Under the pieces are notes generated by a model. The model was given only the letters and a program-made list of their open reading frames with translations, did no database searches and had not been told where the DNA came from. Positions 12,216 through 23,310 of a DNA stretch of 64,000 bases are shown here, one piece after another. This DNA is from Sphagnum magellanicum. Lineage: Eukaryota > Streptophyta > Sphagnopsida > Sphagnales > Sphagnaceae. Location of the stretch: contig CM038922.1 of the NCBI GenBank assembly GCA_021904315.1, positions 6,237,347 to 6,301,346 of the forward strand. Direction: 5' to 3'. Each line of letters starts with the position of its first letter. Position 1 is the stretch's first letter. The position numbers were made by a program, and so were the translations under genes.

Positions 12216-14420
12216 CTACATATGTGGAATGGGCCCTATGGTTACCACCATGGTTAAATTAAACTGGATATACCAAACTGGTGGTTTAGAATGAATGAAT
12301 GAATGAAGTAAGTTAGGCCGCACGTCTCCAGTGACGACGACGACGACGACTCTCCACACTATGAAGTTGGTGAATTGTGGACCTCGATTGGTTGCGGACC
12401 TCAATTTGGTTCAGCACCTGAGGGTCTTGGAATATTCATCCATCCATTGCGTGTTGCCAGAACGGCACCTGGAATACGAAAACCCTAATCCTGATTTAGG
12501 GTTTACCGCGTCCCTGCCAAACCCTAATCGTGATTGTGTTTGGAATGTCAAACCCTAAGCGTGATTTAGGGTTGACTCAGACTCTGCTGTTGCTTGTGGT
12601 GTGCTTCCTTCCGCAGCAGCGTTGTTGCTTTCGCTAGCGACGCGGCTGCTGCTGCTGCCTTGCTTCCCCAGCGTCGGTGTTGCTCGCTGCAGACGCGGCT
12701 GCGGAGGCTGATGAGTCACGTGCTCTCAACGGTAACGTGTGGAAGCAGCATTTTTGACGCGTCGCAAGCGGGTTCTTGCCGGAGTTGGCATCATCAAGTT
12801 GTGCGCACACGCTCTCCAAAGACTGCTGGTGTGTTCTTTCTGGTTTAGGCTTCTATTGTGTTGCATCCGGCAAATGGGTCGGGGTCGCGGTGAAGTCGCT
12901 CCTCTTCTTCGCGTGTGCTTTTTGATGTGGCCCACATGCAGATTGACTGGGGATCCGATTAGGTTTTTGCAGTTCTCATGAGATTAGGGCTATCGCGCAA
13001 CGCTGTCGTTGGACTCTTGACAGAATGGAACAACAAAATTCGCTTACCACTGATCGATTCTTCTCCACCTCCATCAGTAATCTTTCTAGTCTAGGATCTC
13101 TGTGTTTTGTGGAGTTTCTTTTCCTGGCTTTTTGCTAGTCATGAGTCGCAGACAGTTGGTATTGAGATTCCTTGTCGTGCATTCACACAATTGATTTTTT
13201 AAACATTCCTTTTTAGGGTTTGGCAATTTGACCATCTAGAGAGCTTTCTGTGCACTAGAATGTATGCACTGCTTAGAGGCAAGGAATAAACCCAAAGGGT
13301 TTTAGGCCAGTTGTCATGTATCAAGGTGGGCTTTACAACATGGAGAGCAGGGCTCCGCGATTATTCTTATGGGTGCAATCATAACACATTTCAGTCTAAG
13401 GTTGCTTCTATGTCAGATCACATTTCAGTCTTAGGTTGCCTTCTGTCAGGAATGTTGGAAGGAATTAATTTTATTTGATGTTTAGAGTGTTTGTGTGGCA
13501 TGCATCTTGTTGTTATTAGTCTTTGATTGTTGGAAGAAATTGGCAATGTAAAACTGTAGCTTGTTGCAGAGCACATAGTTATTTGCACACTTGAACCTGG
13601 ATGTATGAGCTTTTTTGATTGAAGAGATGCAGCAATTGTGTGTGGCAGGAACATTTGGAGCAGTCCCCAGTTAGAGAGAACAAGTCCTGCAGAAACCTTA
13701 TTTTGTAGCAATATATGTTGTAGTAAAGAAAAACTTGATAGTTCTAGTCATGATTTGCAAGTATGGACAAATATACTCGGGCTTTGTACAATACATGTAG
13801 CAGCAGTTTAGATCTGGGGGCAGTTGTGTGAGTACTCATACTCTCCTGCAGTGATGCAGCAATATGTAACAGGCAGTCAGAAGTCAGGAGCAGACTTCTT
13901 TGTTTTGAAGAAATTTATTGGTTTTGTGCTTTTGACATCACATCAAAAGCATAGATTGAAAAAAAAATTGCAGTTGAAGTTGCAGCTATTTTCAAGTTTT
14001 TTTTGGATGTGCATGCAGTGTAAGATCATTGTTGAATTGGAAATTCAAGTAAGGAAACAAGAACCACAATATGTTTCTTCTGAGTTATGTTGATGAGTTT
14101 CATAGTTAGGAGTGCTCAGCACAAACTGACCAAGCAAAGAAGCAATAGAAAGATCTGGATACACCAGATTACTCATGCAGTGCACATGAAGGGAGGTTGG
14201 ACAATGAACACTCAGAAAATATAATAAGATTTCTACATGACTGGATATTTTCTCACTATCTTTTTTCTAAAGTGGAAATTGCTTCCAATAAGGCCCTATT
14301 CTGTGGCACCAGAGAAGAGGTGATGATGGGCATGTCTTATAGCCTGCACAATCAGATAGTTTTTTCACTACCTAGTGGAAACTGCTTGGGGGTAGCTTAA
14401 CTACTCTAGACTTTCTGGCA
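12216..14420 (+). other. GC-richer gene-like locus, product unrecognised
   Basis: Composition changes sharply from the AT-rich surroundings to one like the introns and UTRs of the three real genes here. It begins with an ACG trinucleotide run (about 12,335), then five telo-box motifs, then GC-rich leader-like sequence with CAG/GCT runs. An ATG at 13,026 opens a 37-codon frame that ends soon after a possible CAG/TAATC junction. The rest is T-rich and intron-like, with a small tandem duplication of a CACATTTCAGTCT phrase at 13,383-13,449. I recognise no exon on either strand. It may be a promoter plus leader, a non-coding transcript or a truncated gene. Confidence 0.3.
12480..12573 (+). promoter_or_regulatory. 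Cluster of five telo-box motifs
   Basis: AAACCCTAA occurs at 12,480, 12,520 and 12,550. The reverse form TTTAGGGTT occurs at 12,495 and 12,565. Two forward/reverse pairs form short palindromes with 6-nt centres. Telo-boxes are known promoter elements of plant translation and cell-growth genes; that this cluster drives a transcript is inference. Confidence 0.55.
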
Positions 14421-14732
14421 CCTTGGTTGATGCTATTGGGAATTGAGTCAGTATGAGCAAATGGGTTGTGTCAAATTCACTGTTGACAACCACCCAATCA
14501 ACACTTTGTGGGTGGGTTGTAAGTAAAATCCCAAATTTGTTTGAGAGGGCATGCGAAATCTTTGGCCCCATTATTTTTCCATGCTTTCTACTTTTAGAGA
14601 CTTCTAAAATTGGAAGTTTGTGCAATAATGAGCAGACAGATGTGAAAATGCAAGAGTGAGTGAGACTCACGTTTCTTTCTAAATCTTTGCTGCCTCCAAA
14701 GTCCTTCCCGTACCCTACAACTGTGCCTAAAA

Positions 14733-14830
14733 GCTGGAGTTGAATGGGCTTGATTCTTGAATCTCCGTAGTTGAATGGGCTTGAATCTGGAATCTGTGGA
14801 GTTGAATGGGCTTGATTCTTGAATCTCCAA
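14733..14830 (+). repeat. Minisatellite of TGGAGTTGAATGGGCTTGA units
   Basis: About three units of roughly 30-50 bp repeat the phrase GAGTTGAATGGGCTTGATTC followed by TTGAATCTCC. Weaker relatives (TGGAGTTGACTGGGC, TGGAGTTGAATAAGC) follow at about 14,872 and 14,931, so the array once extended further. Confidence 0.7.
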
Positions 14831-15040
14831 GTTCCGTTTTTTTTCTGTCCTACGACTCCGCCTCCCTGTCTGGAGTTGACTGGGCTAAAATCCCAACCGT
14901 TCTTCCTATTCTTACCATTGCCTCCCAGCTGGAGTTGAATAAGCTTGGATCCTTTCACCACCCAACTCCAATAATTCAACACACTTTTGGCTGTCTCATT
15001 GTCCCAGCGACTTCCTGCTTTGCTGATGGAAAGGCTTTTT

Positions 15041-15081
15041 GGGGGAGGGGGAGGGGGAGGGGGTGGGGACGAGGTGGGGGC
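15041..15081 (+). other. Potential G-quadruplex tract
   Basis: Repeated runs of four to six G separated by single bases or short spacers satisfy the usual G3+N1-7 pattern several times over. It lies between the minisatellite and the R2 copy; no role is evident. Confidence 0.6.
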
Positions 15082-15285
15082 GACTCTTTTGGAGAAATTG
15101 GCCCATATTGTCGCCATATTTTGAGGGAAAAAAGAGTTGAATTTGCCATATTGAGATCATTTAGGTTCAGATTTTGCAAGTCCAAAGTATGTAACAAAGG
15201 TTTTGAAAAACAATTCTACTTTTGCTCTCTTTTTTGAACTGTAGCCAAATTTGGCTAAGTCCAATTTGTGGATGATCACAAAATT
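15075..15285 (+). repeat. Dispersed repeat R2, copy B
   Basis: It shares AAATTGGCCCATAT, a GCCATAT/AGATCAT block, CCAAATTTGGCTAAGTCC and TTGTGGATGATCACAA, in that order, with the minus strand of 1,620-1,800. No coding content was seen. Confidence 0.5.
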
Positions 15286-15356
15286 GACAAAAAAAGAAAA
15301 CCCCTGAATTTCTAGAGAGTCTCCTTATATGATGAAATTGCCCATTGCCAACTGAA

Positions 15357-16798
15357 TGAGTTGACTCTTCTCATTTACTATTTTGCCAAGTGGACATTTC
15401 CTGGTTGCCAAGTCCACATTGCTGAATTGCTATTTTAACACTTAGTTGGCTTTGGCAAAAAAGCCAAGTTCACATTGCCAAATTATCCACTCCCCAAAGT
15501 CAAGTTCACATTGCCAAATTGCCAACTAAATTGGCACAGTCTCAACTCCATTGCTAACTACATTGCTAACTTTCCAAGTTGACCACATTTTGATGGCTGC
15601 CCAAAATGCTCTCTAAACTGCCCAAAGTTAAATTTTTATTGGTTATTTATTCCTTGGTTGTTGCTGTGTTCTTTTTTATGTTTTTTTTTTTCTTGATTCT
15701 TTTCTCTTCTGGGAAGAGGGGGGGAAGGTGGGGTCGGAGGGGGTGGGGCTTCAATTAGCAACCTACTTTCCTACTTAATGTATTGACTGACCTACTTTCT
15801 TGCATAGGCTACTTCATCTACCTACCCACCTAGGGTCCCTACTTAGTCTATTAACCCACTTACTTAGCATACCTATCTAAATACCTATATGTCTACTTAA
15901 GTTACTTACCCACCTAGACTACCCACCCACCTACCTTGATTACAAACTTACCTACTCATTAATGCTACCTACCTACAAGGGATACAATGTGTATATCTAC
16001 CTACCTTCCTACCTATGCAACTTAGCACTTACCTTGGTTACCAACCTAGGTAGGTAGGTTCATAACCAAAGTAAGTAGTCAGTAGTATAGGTAGGAAGGT
16101 AGATAGATATGTAGGTATCCTAATTAGTTTGGTAGCTTTAATTTGTAACTAGGTTGGGTGGGTAATGTCCCAGATAGGTAGGTACCTAAATAATCAAGTA
16201 GCCTTGGTGGGTAGATAAGTTGGTAATTTAGGTGGGTGAGTAAGTAGCTTAGGTAAGCATGTAGGTAAATAGGTACACTAGATAGGTGTGTAAGTCACCT
16301 AATTAGATAGGTAGGTAGGTAGCATATGCAAGCAAGTAATTAGGTCGATACAATAGGTAGGGAGGGTAGGTTGTTAATTGAAGCACCCTCCCACTCTGCC
16401 TTCCCCCCACACCAAAGAGAAAAAAGAACCCCCCCCCCCCCCCCCCCCCCCCCAAAGTTTGGGAGGCCAAGGAATAAACTTTAGGCATTGGGCAGCCAAT
16501 AAAATTTCAAATGTTTGGGCAATTTGAAGAGCATTTTTTTGGGGGCAGCCCATAAAATGAAGTCAACTTGGAAAGTTGGCAATGTAGCTAGCTATGTGGA
16601 GTTGACAAATTTGGAGCAAATGTTGTTGAGTTGATAATAATGTAGCTAGGCTACTAACTAGAGAGAATGTGGAGTTGGCAATGTGAACTTAGCAAGCAGA
16701 GTCAAATGGGCTTCTTTAGCATTTTAGTTAGCAATGTGGACTTGGCAACCAGGAAATGTCCACTTGGCAAAATAGCACAATGAGAAAGGCCAACTGGG
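15357..16798. mobile_element. Giant inverted repeat / foldback element
   Basis: The left arm (about 15,357-16,050) and right arm (about 16,054-16,798) are reverse complements in order. Matching pairs are CCAAGTGGACATTTCCTGG near 15,394 with CCAGGAAATGTCCACTTGG near 16,751, CTGCCCAAAGTT near 15,618 with the CATTGGGCAGCC region near 16,486, the G-rich block 15,717-15,750 with the C-rich block 16,383-16,453, and CTTCAATTAGCAACCTAC near 15,750 with GTAGGTTGTTAATTGAAG near 16,365. The centre is CCTA/TAGG-rich, with the axis near 16,052 at CTTGGTTACC...CATAACCAAAG. No protein is encoded. It resembles a foldback/MITE-type element. A 25-base C-run at 16,429-16,453 expanded in one arm only. Target duplications were not resolved. 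Confidence 0.8.
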
Positions 16799-17337
16799 TA
16801 GTAGAATAACCTAGCATATTATGGGGTAGGTTATTATTCTATATAAAAACCCTATTTCTCATTAGGCTCCATATTATTAATTTTCCAATTTTTTACAAGT
16901 CAAAAATAGGTTTTGCCAATGGATTGTAATTTTTGCAGCAAAATTTGGGCTCTTGCTTGACTTTTATTTATGTTACAAATTATGTGCCAATAATCAATAG
17001 CTTAGAATAGAGCTGGTGGAAACTGTCTCCTAGCAAGCCCATGGGGCCAACCAACCAAGGGCAATCCTTTGAGGCTGAGCCTAACTAGTAGGGCTGCATT
17101 CCAAGCTGGAATCAGCCCTAGAGTGGCCACCCTTTGGATTTTTAAAGGTGCGGAATGTGAAAACAAATGTAAGATGTTTATGTAGAATTTGCTTGTGTGG
17201 GTGGGGGCTGATTCAATCAACCCACTTAGGCTAAAACGGCCACTCAAAGCAGATTCAACACAATTTAAAAACGGTTGAAAACAACCTAAGAAGCCATTCC
17301 TGATTTTAACATGTAGGGTAACGGACCTCTTTGCAAA
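16799..17337. other. Spacer, no gene seen
   Basis: A 113-codon minus-strand frame at 17,002-17,340 has no recognisable motif and runs into the edge of repeat R1. Nothing else is supported. Confidence 0.4.
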
Positions 17338-17666
17338 CAAGGGGGTGTATCACACTATGGCCTTGCCATTTGCATTAAAAAAGTATCTTAAGGCGAAAGA
17401 AGAATTATGGAAACTCAAATATTTCACCATGCAAAAATATAATCTTCAAAAAATCCTTTAAAAAAAAAAACTAAAATCTTTCAAGATATTATCACTCTAT
17501 AACTAATCTCAAGTTTCAACACAAGCCAAAATATCATCTTTCACAAATCCTCATATAAAAATAGACCTATTATTACCTAGGGGTCAAAATCCCTTAAGCT
17601 GCTACTATACTCTATAATGAATCTAAACACGACATCCTTGGCCTTGCTAGGCAAGGCCAACAAAAT
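17338..17666 (+). repeat. Dispersed repeat R1, copy B
   Basis: It is full length relative to copy C: AAGGGGGTGT, then TCACACTATGGCCTTGCCAT, GAAGAATTATGGAAACTCAA, CTCAAGTTTCAACACAAGCC, CTACTATACTCTATAATGAA, ending in a hairpin. The hairpin is GGCCTTGC (17,640-17,647), TAG, GCAAGGCC (17,651-17,658), followed by AACAAA. A GGCCTTGCC string occurs near both ends in inverted orientation. Confidence 0.85.
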
Positions 17667-18585
17667 ATTTTGCTCTGTAATGTTACTTCCAAATACACTA
17701 GAAAGTTTCTTGTGGGTTTTTATGAACTTGAGAATGCTCTCTCAGGGCCAAATTTTGCCTCATGGTGAATCATCATGGATTATGCAAATAATCCAGCACC
17801 CACCCAGTGTGCACCCAGGCACTGGAAACCAGTGTGGGGGGCAGCTCTTTGATTTTTGTAATAACTGCTGGTTCAAGCCTTCACTTATTGAAAAACAATG
17901 AAAATCAAAGAACCGTCGGTTTTGGGTATTTGACCAAAACAAAATCAGAATGAAAGAACCATCAGGTCTGGGTATTTGAAAAAAAATCAACATAGGATGC
18001 CAAATATTTATTAATAGCTTTATCTAAAGTAAACCTTAGCATTTCTTTCATTGTCATTCATACCCTACCATGAATTATGATAATAGCTAGCTTTATAGAT
18101 AACCGTTTGAACATATGATGCCAAGTGTTCATTAATGGCTATATTTAAAATAAATCTTAACATTTTTTTCACTATCATTCAAACTTTTTGACAAGAAAGT
18201 TCTTGGTACATATACATGCAAAAAGTTGTCCAGTCCAAGAGGACCTATGTAAATAGGTAACTAAATATTTTGATAGGTGGGTACATGAGTAGATTGATAA
18301 GTAGATACTTAAGTAGTAGATAGATGGATGAGTAGATAGATGCATAAGTAGACATAGAAAGATAATGGTGAATAAGCATGTAGATAAAATTTAAATTAAA
18401 GATAACTAGTGTGGCTTGTGTCGTTGCCCCAATTGTGAACTCGTTATAGTGTAGGGTGGACACAACATATGACATTATTTTGCAAGGTATATTTATATCC
18501 CATTTTTTAAGAATCAAATATGAAAAGAAAGCATTTACTTGAATTGAATATTAGACTTGCAAGTGTGAACTCATTACAAAATAAC
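17667..18585. repeat. Spacer with two local duplications
   Basis: Two copies of AAAGAACC(G/A)TC(G/A)G ending in CTGGGTATTTGA-like text sit at 17,906-17,935 and 17,953-17,978. A second duplication pairs GATGCCAAATATTTATTAAT (17,997) with GATGCCAAGTGTTCATTAAT (18,118), continuing for about 65 bp each at a 121-bp spacing. No gene is present. The first pair shares the AAAGAACCG phrase with the region at 43,860-44,320. Confidence 0.6.
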
Positions 18586-18589
18586 ATGA

Positions 18590-19075
18590 ACTCAACTTAT
18601 CAACATTGTCCCACATCCTAAATCTAAATCTCACCACATAAATTCCATTAAATCTAAATTGTCAAGATCTTTCCAACAACACCAAAAGCACATCACAATT
18701 TTTACTAGGGCCAATGGAGATACTCAAAGTAATTCCCATTTGTGAAGTAACAAAAATGCAAACATAGATAATTATATTGAATTTTAATAGAGGAGATTGA
18801 AAGATAATGAGACCAGAAATTTAAGGAGACCAAGAGACGACAACATTAAAGACAAAAGATGTGGGGATTTTGGGAAAAAAAGCAAGTGAGGAAACCAACA
18901 ACAAATAGACATTAACAAGATAACAAACTTTTTAATTGTATTACTTGCTAGTGAAGGAATTAAGAGGAAGCGTCTTTTGTTATTCTTAAGAGTAATTATG
19001 GTCATTGTCCAGGTAGGAGCAGTGAAAGACAAGGAACATAGCAGTAGTGGAGGCACCTAAGAAAAATGAATATCA
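18590..19075 (+). repeat. Dispersed repeat R4, diverged copy
   Basis: The left part (18,600-18,700) carries AAATTCCATTAAATC and AAGATCTTTCCAACA, followed by AAAAGCACAT, as in 24,585-24,990. The right part (18,985-19,065) carries AGAGTAATTATGGTCATTG and CAGGTAGGAGCAGTGAAA, as in 25,508-25,600. The same two blocks in the same order suggest an old copy with internal deletion. Confidence 0.5.
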
Positions 19076-20880
19076 ATTGAAATTTGTTGCAGTCAATTTG
19101 TGATGAAGCAGAACCAACAATAACATAAAAAAGGGAAAGTAAAGGAAAAAGGGGTTGGAGGGTGGTGAAAAGTAAGGAACTAGAAAAAATTGAAAGTTGA
19201 GAAAAGACAAAGGAGGAATCAAGGAACATCGGCTTGGTAGACGGAGAGGATTGTAGGGATCAAAGCCACATGTAATAATAGACAAACAAGAAAAAATTAC
19301 TGGAGAAAATTTCAATTAAAATTAGTCTTATTTTTTTTAGCCTTCATCCAATGTTTTGGTTTTGGTTAAGGCTTTTGTTTCATTTTGAACTTGTGTTCTA
19401 GTGGAACCTTTGGGATTTTAGTGACATTGACCGTTGGATTAGAACCTGTGGGCATCAACCTATTAGAAAAAGCTTTTGACTTTTTGTAGGTTTTTTTTTT
19501 GAAGGTTTAGGTTCTTGTAGAAGATGAGAAAGTAGAGTGGCTTCTTATGTGTGTGGGCCTAGAACTTGAGGATAATCTTCCCAATCGAAAAGTTTGTCCC
19601 AAAAAAAAAAATAAATTAGCATTTTTTTTTTGTCAATGTTGTACATAGTTACTAGAGTGGATTGGGATTTTTGTGAAGAAGGTCCACCACAATTCTTTTT
19701 AGGAAACTTTTTTGCAATGTTACTTATCTCAAGTTCTTCATGATTGGGAACAAAGAGTGAAACCTATAATGTTTTAGCATTAGGATGTTTAGATTATGTT
19801 AAACCCAACATAATAATGATTATGCCATTCAAGCTTTTAGTGAAATTAAGGTTTGGCTTTGGCATAATGCCCTAACCATGGACCCTTAGGTAATTTCCTA
19901 TGTTTTTCCTTTTGATCTATTTAGTTTTTTGTGGTTGGTTTTGTAAATTTAAAATTACCTTATAATAGTAGGTAGTTTTACTAAGTGGGGCATATGCTCA
20001 TATTAAGCCTCCTTTCTCATGGGCACCAAACATTCCATGTCCCCTAGTTCATCATGTCCCATCGAATTTCATCCTTCCCATTGCCCATTTGCTTTATCAT
20101 GTGCCACCACAGACTTAGTTTCCACCCCATCCCCCATGCAAACCACACACCTCCCACTAGTTCCCCTTCCCATTTTAACAAACCACGCACCTCCCATTAA
20201 TTCCCCTTCCCATTTTAATAAACCACACGCCACCCACTAATTCCCTGTACCGACCCTTAACCCTTCGGGTGAATGCAAGGCCTTAACCCTCCAATTTCCC
20301 AAACCCCCTTAATCAAGCACATGTATGACCTTTTCCCCCTTCCATTCTATTAGCCCCTCCAATTGCACATGATTAGAACCTTCAACCTACCCTCATCTTT
20401 TCAACATGTTTGCAACTTCCATCTAAAATTTATTGCCCCACTTATTGGTGCCAATTTACTAATCAAGGGTTAACTCATCATCAACGTTCCTATCAAACAC
20501 TTAATTCATCTAATCCAAACCCCCATGACCATCTCGACTTAATACTTTCCCTTGTTCCCACCTCGCTTACATTAGCATGGACTTGGGTTTCATTTTTGGA
20601 TGTTCTCGGGTCCTTTCATTTAAGCTTTCATTGTCCTTGATTATATGACTACATCCTTGTTACTTTACAACATGACGTAAAAGTGACATTTTGTTTTCCA
20701 TTGGATAAGTTAGTGCAAGACCTTTATGATGTAGTAGTTTGGCATTTGTCCTTTTATTACCCCAATGGTGTTTTATTTTGCCCCCTTGTGGTGTGGCAAC
20801 ATGGCATAGGGAAACATAGATTCAATTCAAGTGTTTTTTAGCAGGGAATTGGGAAAACTTATAATAGGAATTTTGATGCG
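19076..20880. other. Spacer with a short minisatellite
   Basis: No gene is recognised. From about 20,136 to 20,244 a roughly 50-bp phrase (AAACCACRCACCTCCCA, then TTCCCCTTCCCATTTTAA) repeats about two and a half times. The Pro/Ser-rich plus-strand frames here reflect its C-rich strand. Confidence 0.5.
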
Positions 20881-21739
20881 TTCCTAAGTCTTTGGTTAGT
20901 CCCAAGTTGGGACTAACTTGCTCAAGTTGCAGAATTGGGAAGGACTTGGGGCACACTCCCAACTTCTACACTAAAGGGGGGGTGAGAGGGGCATGCTGAA
21001 AGCTCCAGGATTAGACTAAGAAGAGGGACAAGCTACTTAGTTATTCGGTCCTGCATCCAAATCCAACCAACAAGTTGGTTAGAACTCATTCTGCACACTT
21101 TTGATGCTAGGACTAACCACGAGCAACCTTGGACTCATTTGATTCACCATGGCCCAGACTCGGGGGAAGCCACCACCTTCCCCCATATAGTATTCTCTGC
21201 ATCTCACTGCCGCATTTGCATCCAAATGACACTTTTTCTTGGGACTCCCAAAGTGGAGTCCCGAGATTGTCCCGATTTGGACTCCCAGGACTTTGGGTGT
21301 TCATAACTCCTCGCCCCGACCTCGGATTGGGACGAGGTTTAAAGCAAAGTTGTAGCTCTCCTTGAGAAATTTCCAATGGTGTGTCGCATTTCACCTACAC
21401 GCACTGGGATCAGGTCGATTCCCGACTTTTAGTGGTCGGGAGTCAAACTGCCAGTTTGACTCCCGACCCTTCTTTCAACCATAACTTGTGCTATAGATGT
21501 CCAAATGGCTCATGCGAGGCCATTTTGGAAATCTACATTTCAAGAACTTTCCAACAGTATAAGGAACACCTTAATGCGAGGTGTTTTGACCCCTGTAGTC
21601 ATGTTCTGAGTTTCGAGAGTCCCAAAGGACTCCCAAGTCCCATTTTCGGGAGTGTGAGTGCTCCTCACATTTGCTTCAAAGTGGGGTTGCGACAAATTTT
21701 CTTTACAAGTCGAATCTCCGGTGCCAAGTTCGAATTTAG
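20881..21739 (+). repeat. Palindrome cluster in GC-richer DNA
   Basis: Three short, perfect inverted repeats lie within about 570 bp. GTTAGTCCCAA/TTGGGACTAAC spans 20,896-20,918. GGGACTCC/GGAGTCCC spans 21,241-21,262. GGTCGGGAGTCAAACTG and its complement, separated by one base, span 21,434-21,468. All contain a GGGA-CT or AGTCCC core. The stretch runs directly into the reverse-transcriptase relic and may be its upstream part or a separate insertion. A 125-codon plus-strand frame (21,381-21,758) crosses the last palindrome and is not recognisable. Confidence 0.65.
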
Positions 21740-23310
21740 TGCCTCTTCTCCAACATGATTTCCTAGTTCATAAACGTTTTTTTCACAATTTAGTTTTTAG
21801 ACATGCAAGGGAATACTCTAAAGCAACTTGGGCCTTGGCACCATTTTTTTTACACCCAAGTCATCTAACACCACCTCAGTTATCACCACACTACACCTTG
21901 AATTAAATGGCTACTTCCCGTTTTTCCTAAAAAACTACAAACCAAAATAAGACTTTAAACTTTCTTTTGATTTTTTCAAATTAACATTCCAACGCATGCC
22001 CCATCTATCGGAAAATGGTCCTTGTAGGATGGTTTTTGAACACCTTCAAGATTGTTTTCACCCAAAAGATTTAACGAGTGGATACCCTCAGTTATTTCAA
22101 CTTTGTTCTCATATTGTTAAAGGTCACATTCCACGTCAAATTGCATGTGTTCTTAGTGCAACCCGCCTCTTAGCCATGACTAAACCTTTAAATGGAATTA
22201 ATCCCATTATAGTGGGGGAAACATTGTATTGATTCACAAGTCGCGCCTTATGCCTTCAATTTCACAATGACACATTTTCCCCCACATTAATTCAGAGTCC
22301 CAACTAAGGGTGGTTGTGAAGCAGTATTCATGGCATCAAATGCACCTTATACCTTCACCTTGACTGAGTTGTTTTTTAGTTAAAAGTGGCAAATGCCTTT
22401 AATTTAGTATTAAAAAGGGTCATATTTTAAGAACTTTGTGCGACAAGTGGAAACATCATGCAACTCATCCCCTTTGTTCATGCATTTTATGCATTTGAGT
22501 TTCCTTTGTTTTACATCCATCATAATCATGAAGGCAATGTCACAATCATCCCCTTTACCATGGTAACCCATCAAAGTGATCCCTTGGGAGGGGCATTACA
22601 CATTCGCCCATTTTAGGGCTTTGCATTTTACAACCAATCATTTCCCTTTTTATTTATTTCCATCCACTACAAATGACACTCACATCATAGGTCCCCTTTT
22701 TGTTTATATCATTTGCATATGAACATTTTCAGATCAAACTCTGTGCGATATGTCTTTCTATCCAACCTCATAAATGTGTAGCATGGTCACCTTCTGGCTT
22801 ATCATTTAACTTTAACACCCCATCCCAATTTACCACCCCATCAGAAGGAATTAGAGTTTTGGGAGTTCCATTGGGCACTTCATCATTAATATCATCCTTC
22901 ATCAAAGATGTCGTGGTAGAGGATGTTCAACATGTCGATCTTCTTCCTAAAATGGGTGATGTTCAAGTAACCTTTGGAATTTTAATTCACTGTTTCATGC
23001 GATGGCCTTCATATCTCTTACAATGTACACCTCCTTTTTCCACTTTCATTAAAACCTTCATTTTTTTTTATTCCTCCCTTTTTTCAATGTTTAGGTGCCT
23101 TTTGGGTCCAAGATCTTTTGACAACCCAGAAGGACCTTTAGCCTATAAACAAGTTTCTTTCCCAATAACTTTTGGTGGCATTGGACTCATACTAACGGCC
23201 ACCATCGCCCCAACAACCAATTTAAGGAATTGGGCCCTTATAATCTCAATCATAACTGTTAGGTTTATGGTTGATCAATGTCCTTTCTTTCTTGAAACCT
23301 TAGCATGAGT
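21740..23310 (+). pseudogene. Degenerate reverse-transcriptase gene (LINE-like)
   Basis: Plus-strand frames, broken by stops and shifts, read in order: FRHAREYSKATWALAPF (about 21,800), an FEHLQDCFHP segment (about 22,030), KPLNGINPIIVGETLY (about 22,185), TSRALCLQFH, GCEAV, a MGTHQSDPLGG-like segment assembled across frames (about 22,560-22,590), TNDTHIIGPL (about 22,670), IRVLGVPLGTSSLISSF (about 22,850), MGDVQVTFGILIHCFMRW (about 22,950) and LGPRSFDNPEGPLAYKQ (about 23,105). The QSDPL and TND pieces sit where an active enzyme has QGDPL and the catalytic Asp pair, so the active site is lost. No LTRs, poly-A tail or nuclease domain were found, so the assignment to a non-LTR class is inference. 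Confidence 0.75.

Larger units (their letters stand above)
14421..15356. other. Repeat-rich region with a long chance ORF
   Basis: It holds a minisatellite (14,733-14,830), a G-run tract (15,041-15,081) and a copy of repeat R2 (15,075-15,285). The minus strand is open for 239 codons (14,401-15,117, ATG start), the longest frame in the window. It runs through the G-tract as polyproline and through the minisatellite, and resembles no family, so I do not call it a gene. Confidence 0.45.

Noticed and set aside
12594..12848. Ala/Ser/Arg-rich 84-residue frame in the telo-box locus
   Set aside because: Overlapping frames on both strands are equally open because of GC-rich trinucleotide runs; no family match.
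14401..15117. Longest open frame in the window (minus strand, 238 residues, ATG start, polyproline tract)
   Set aside because: It runs through a G-run tract and a minisatellite, its residues reflect those repeats, and it resembles no family.
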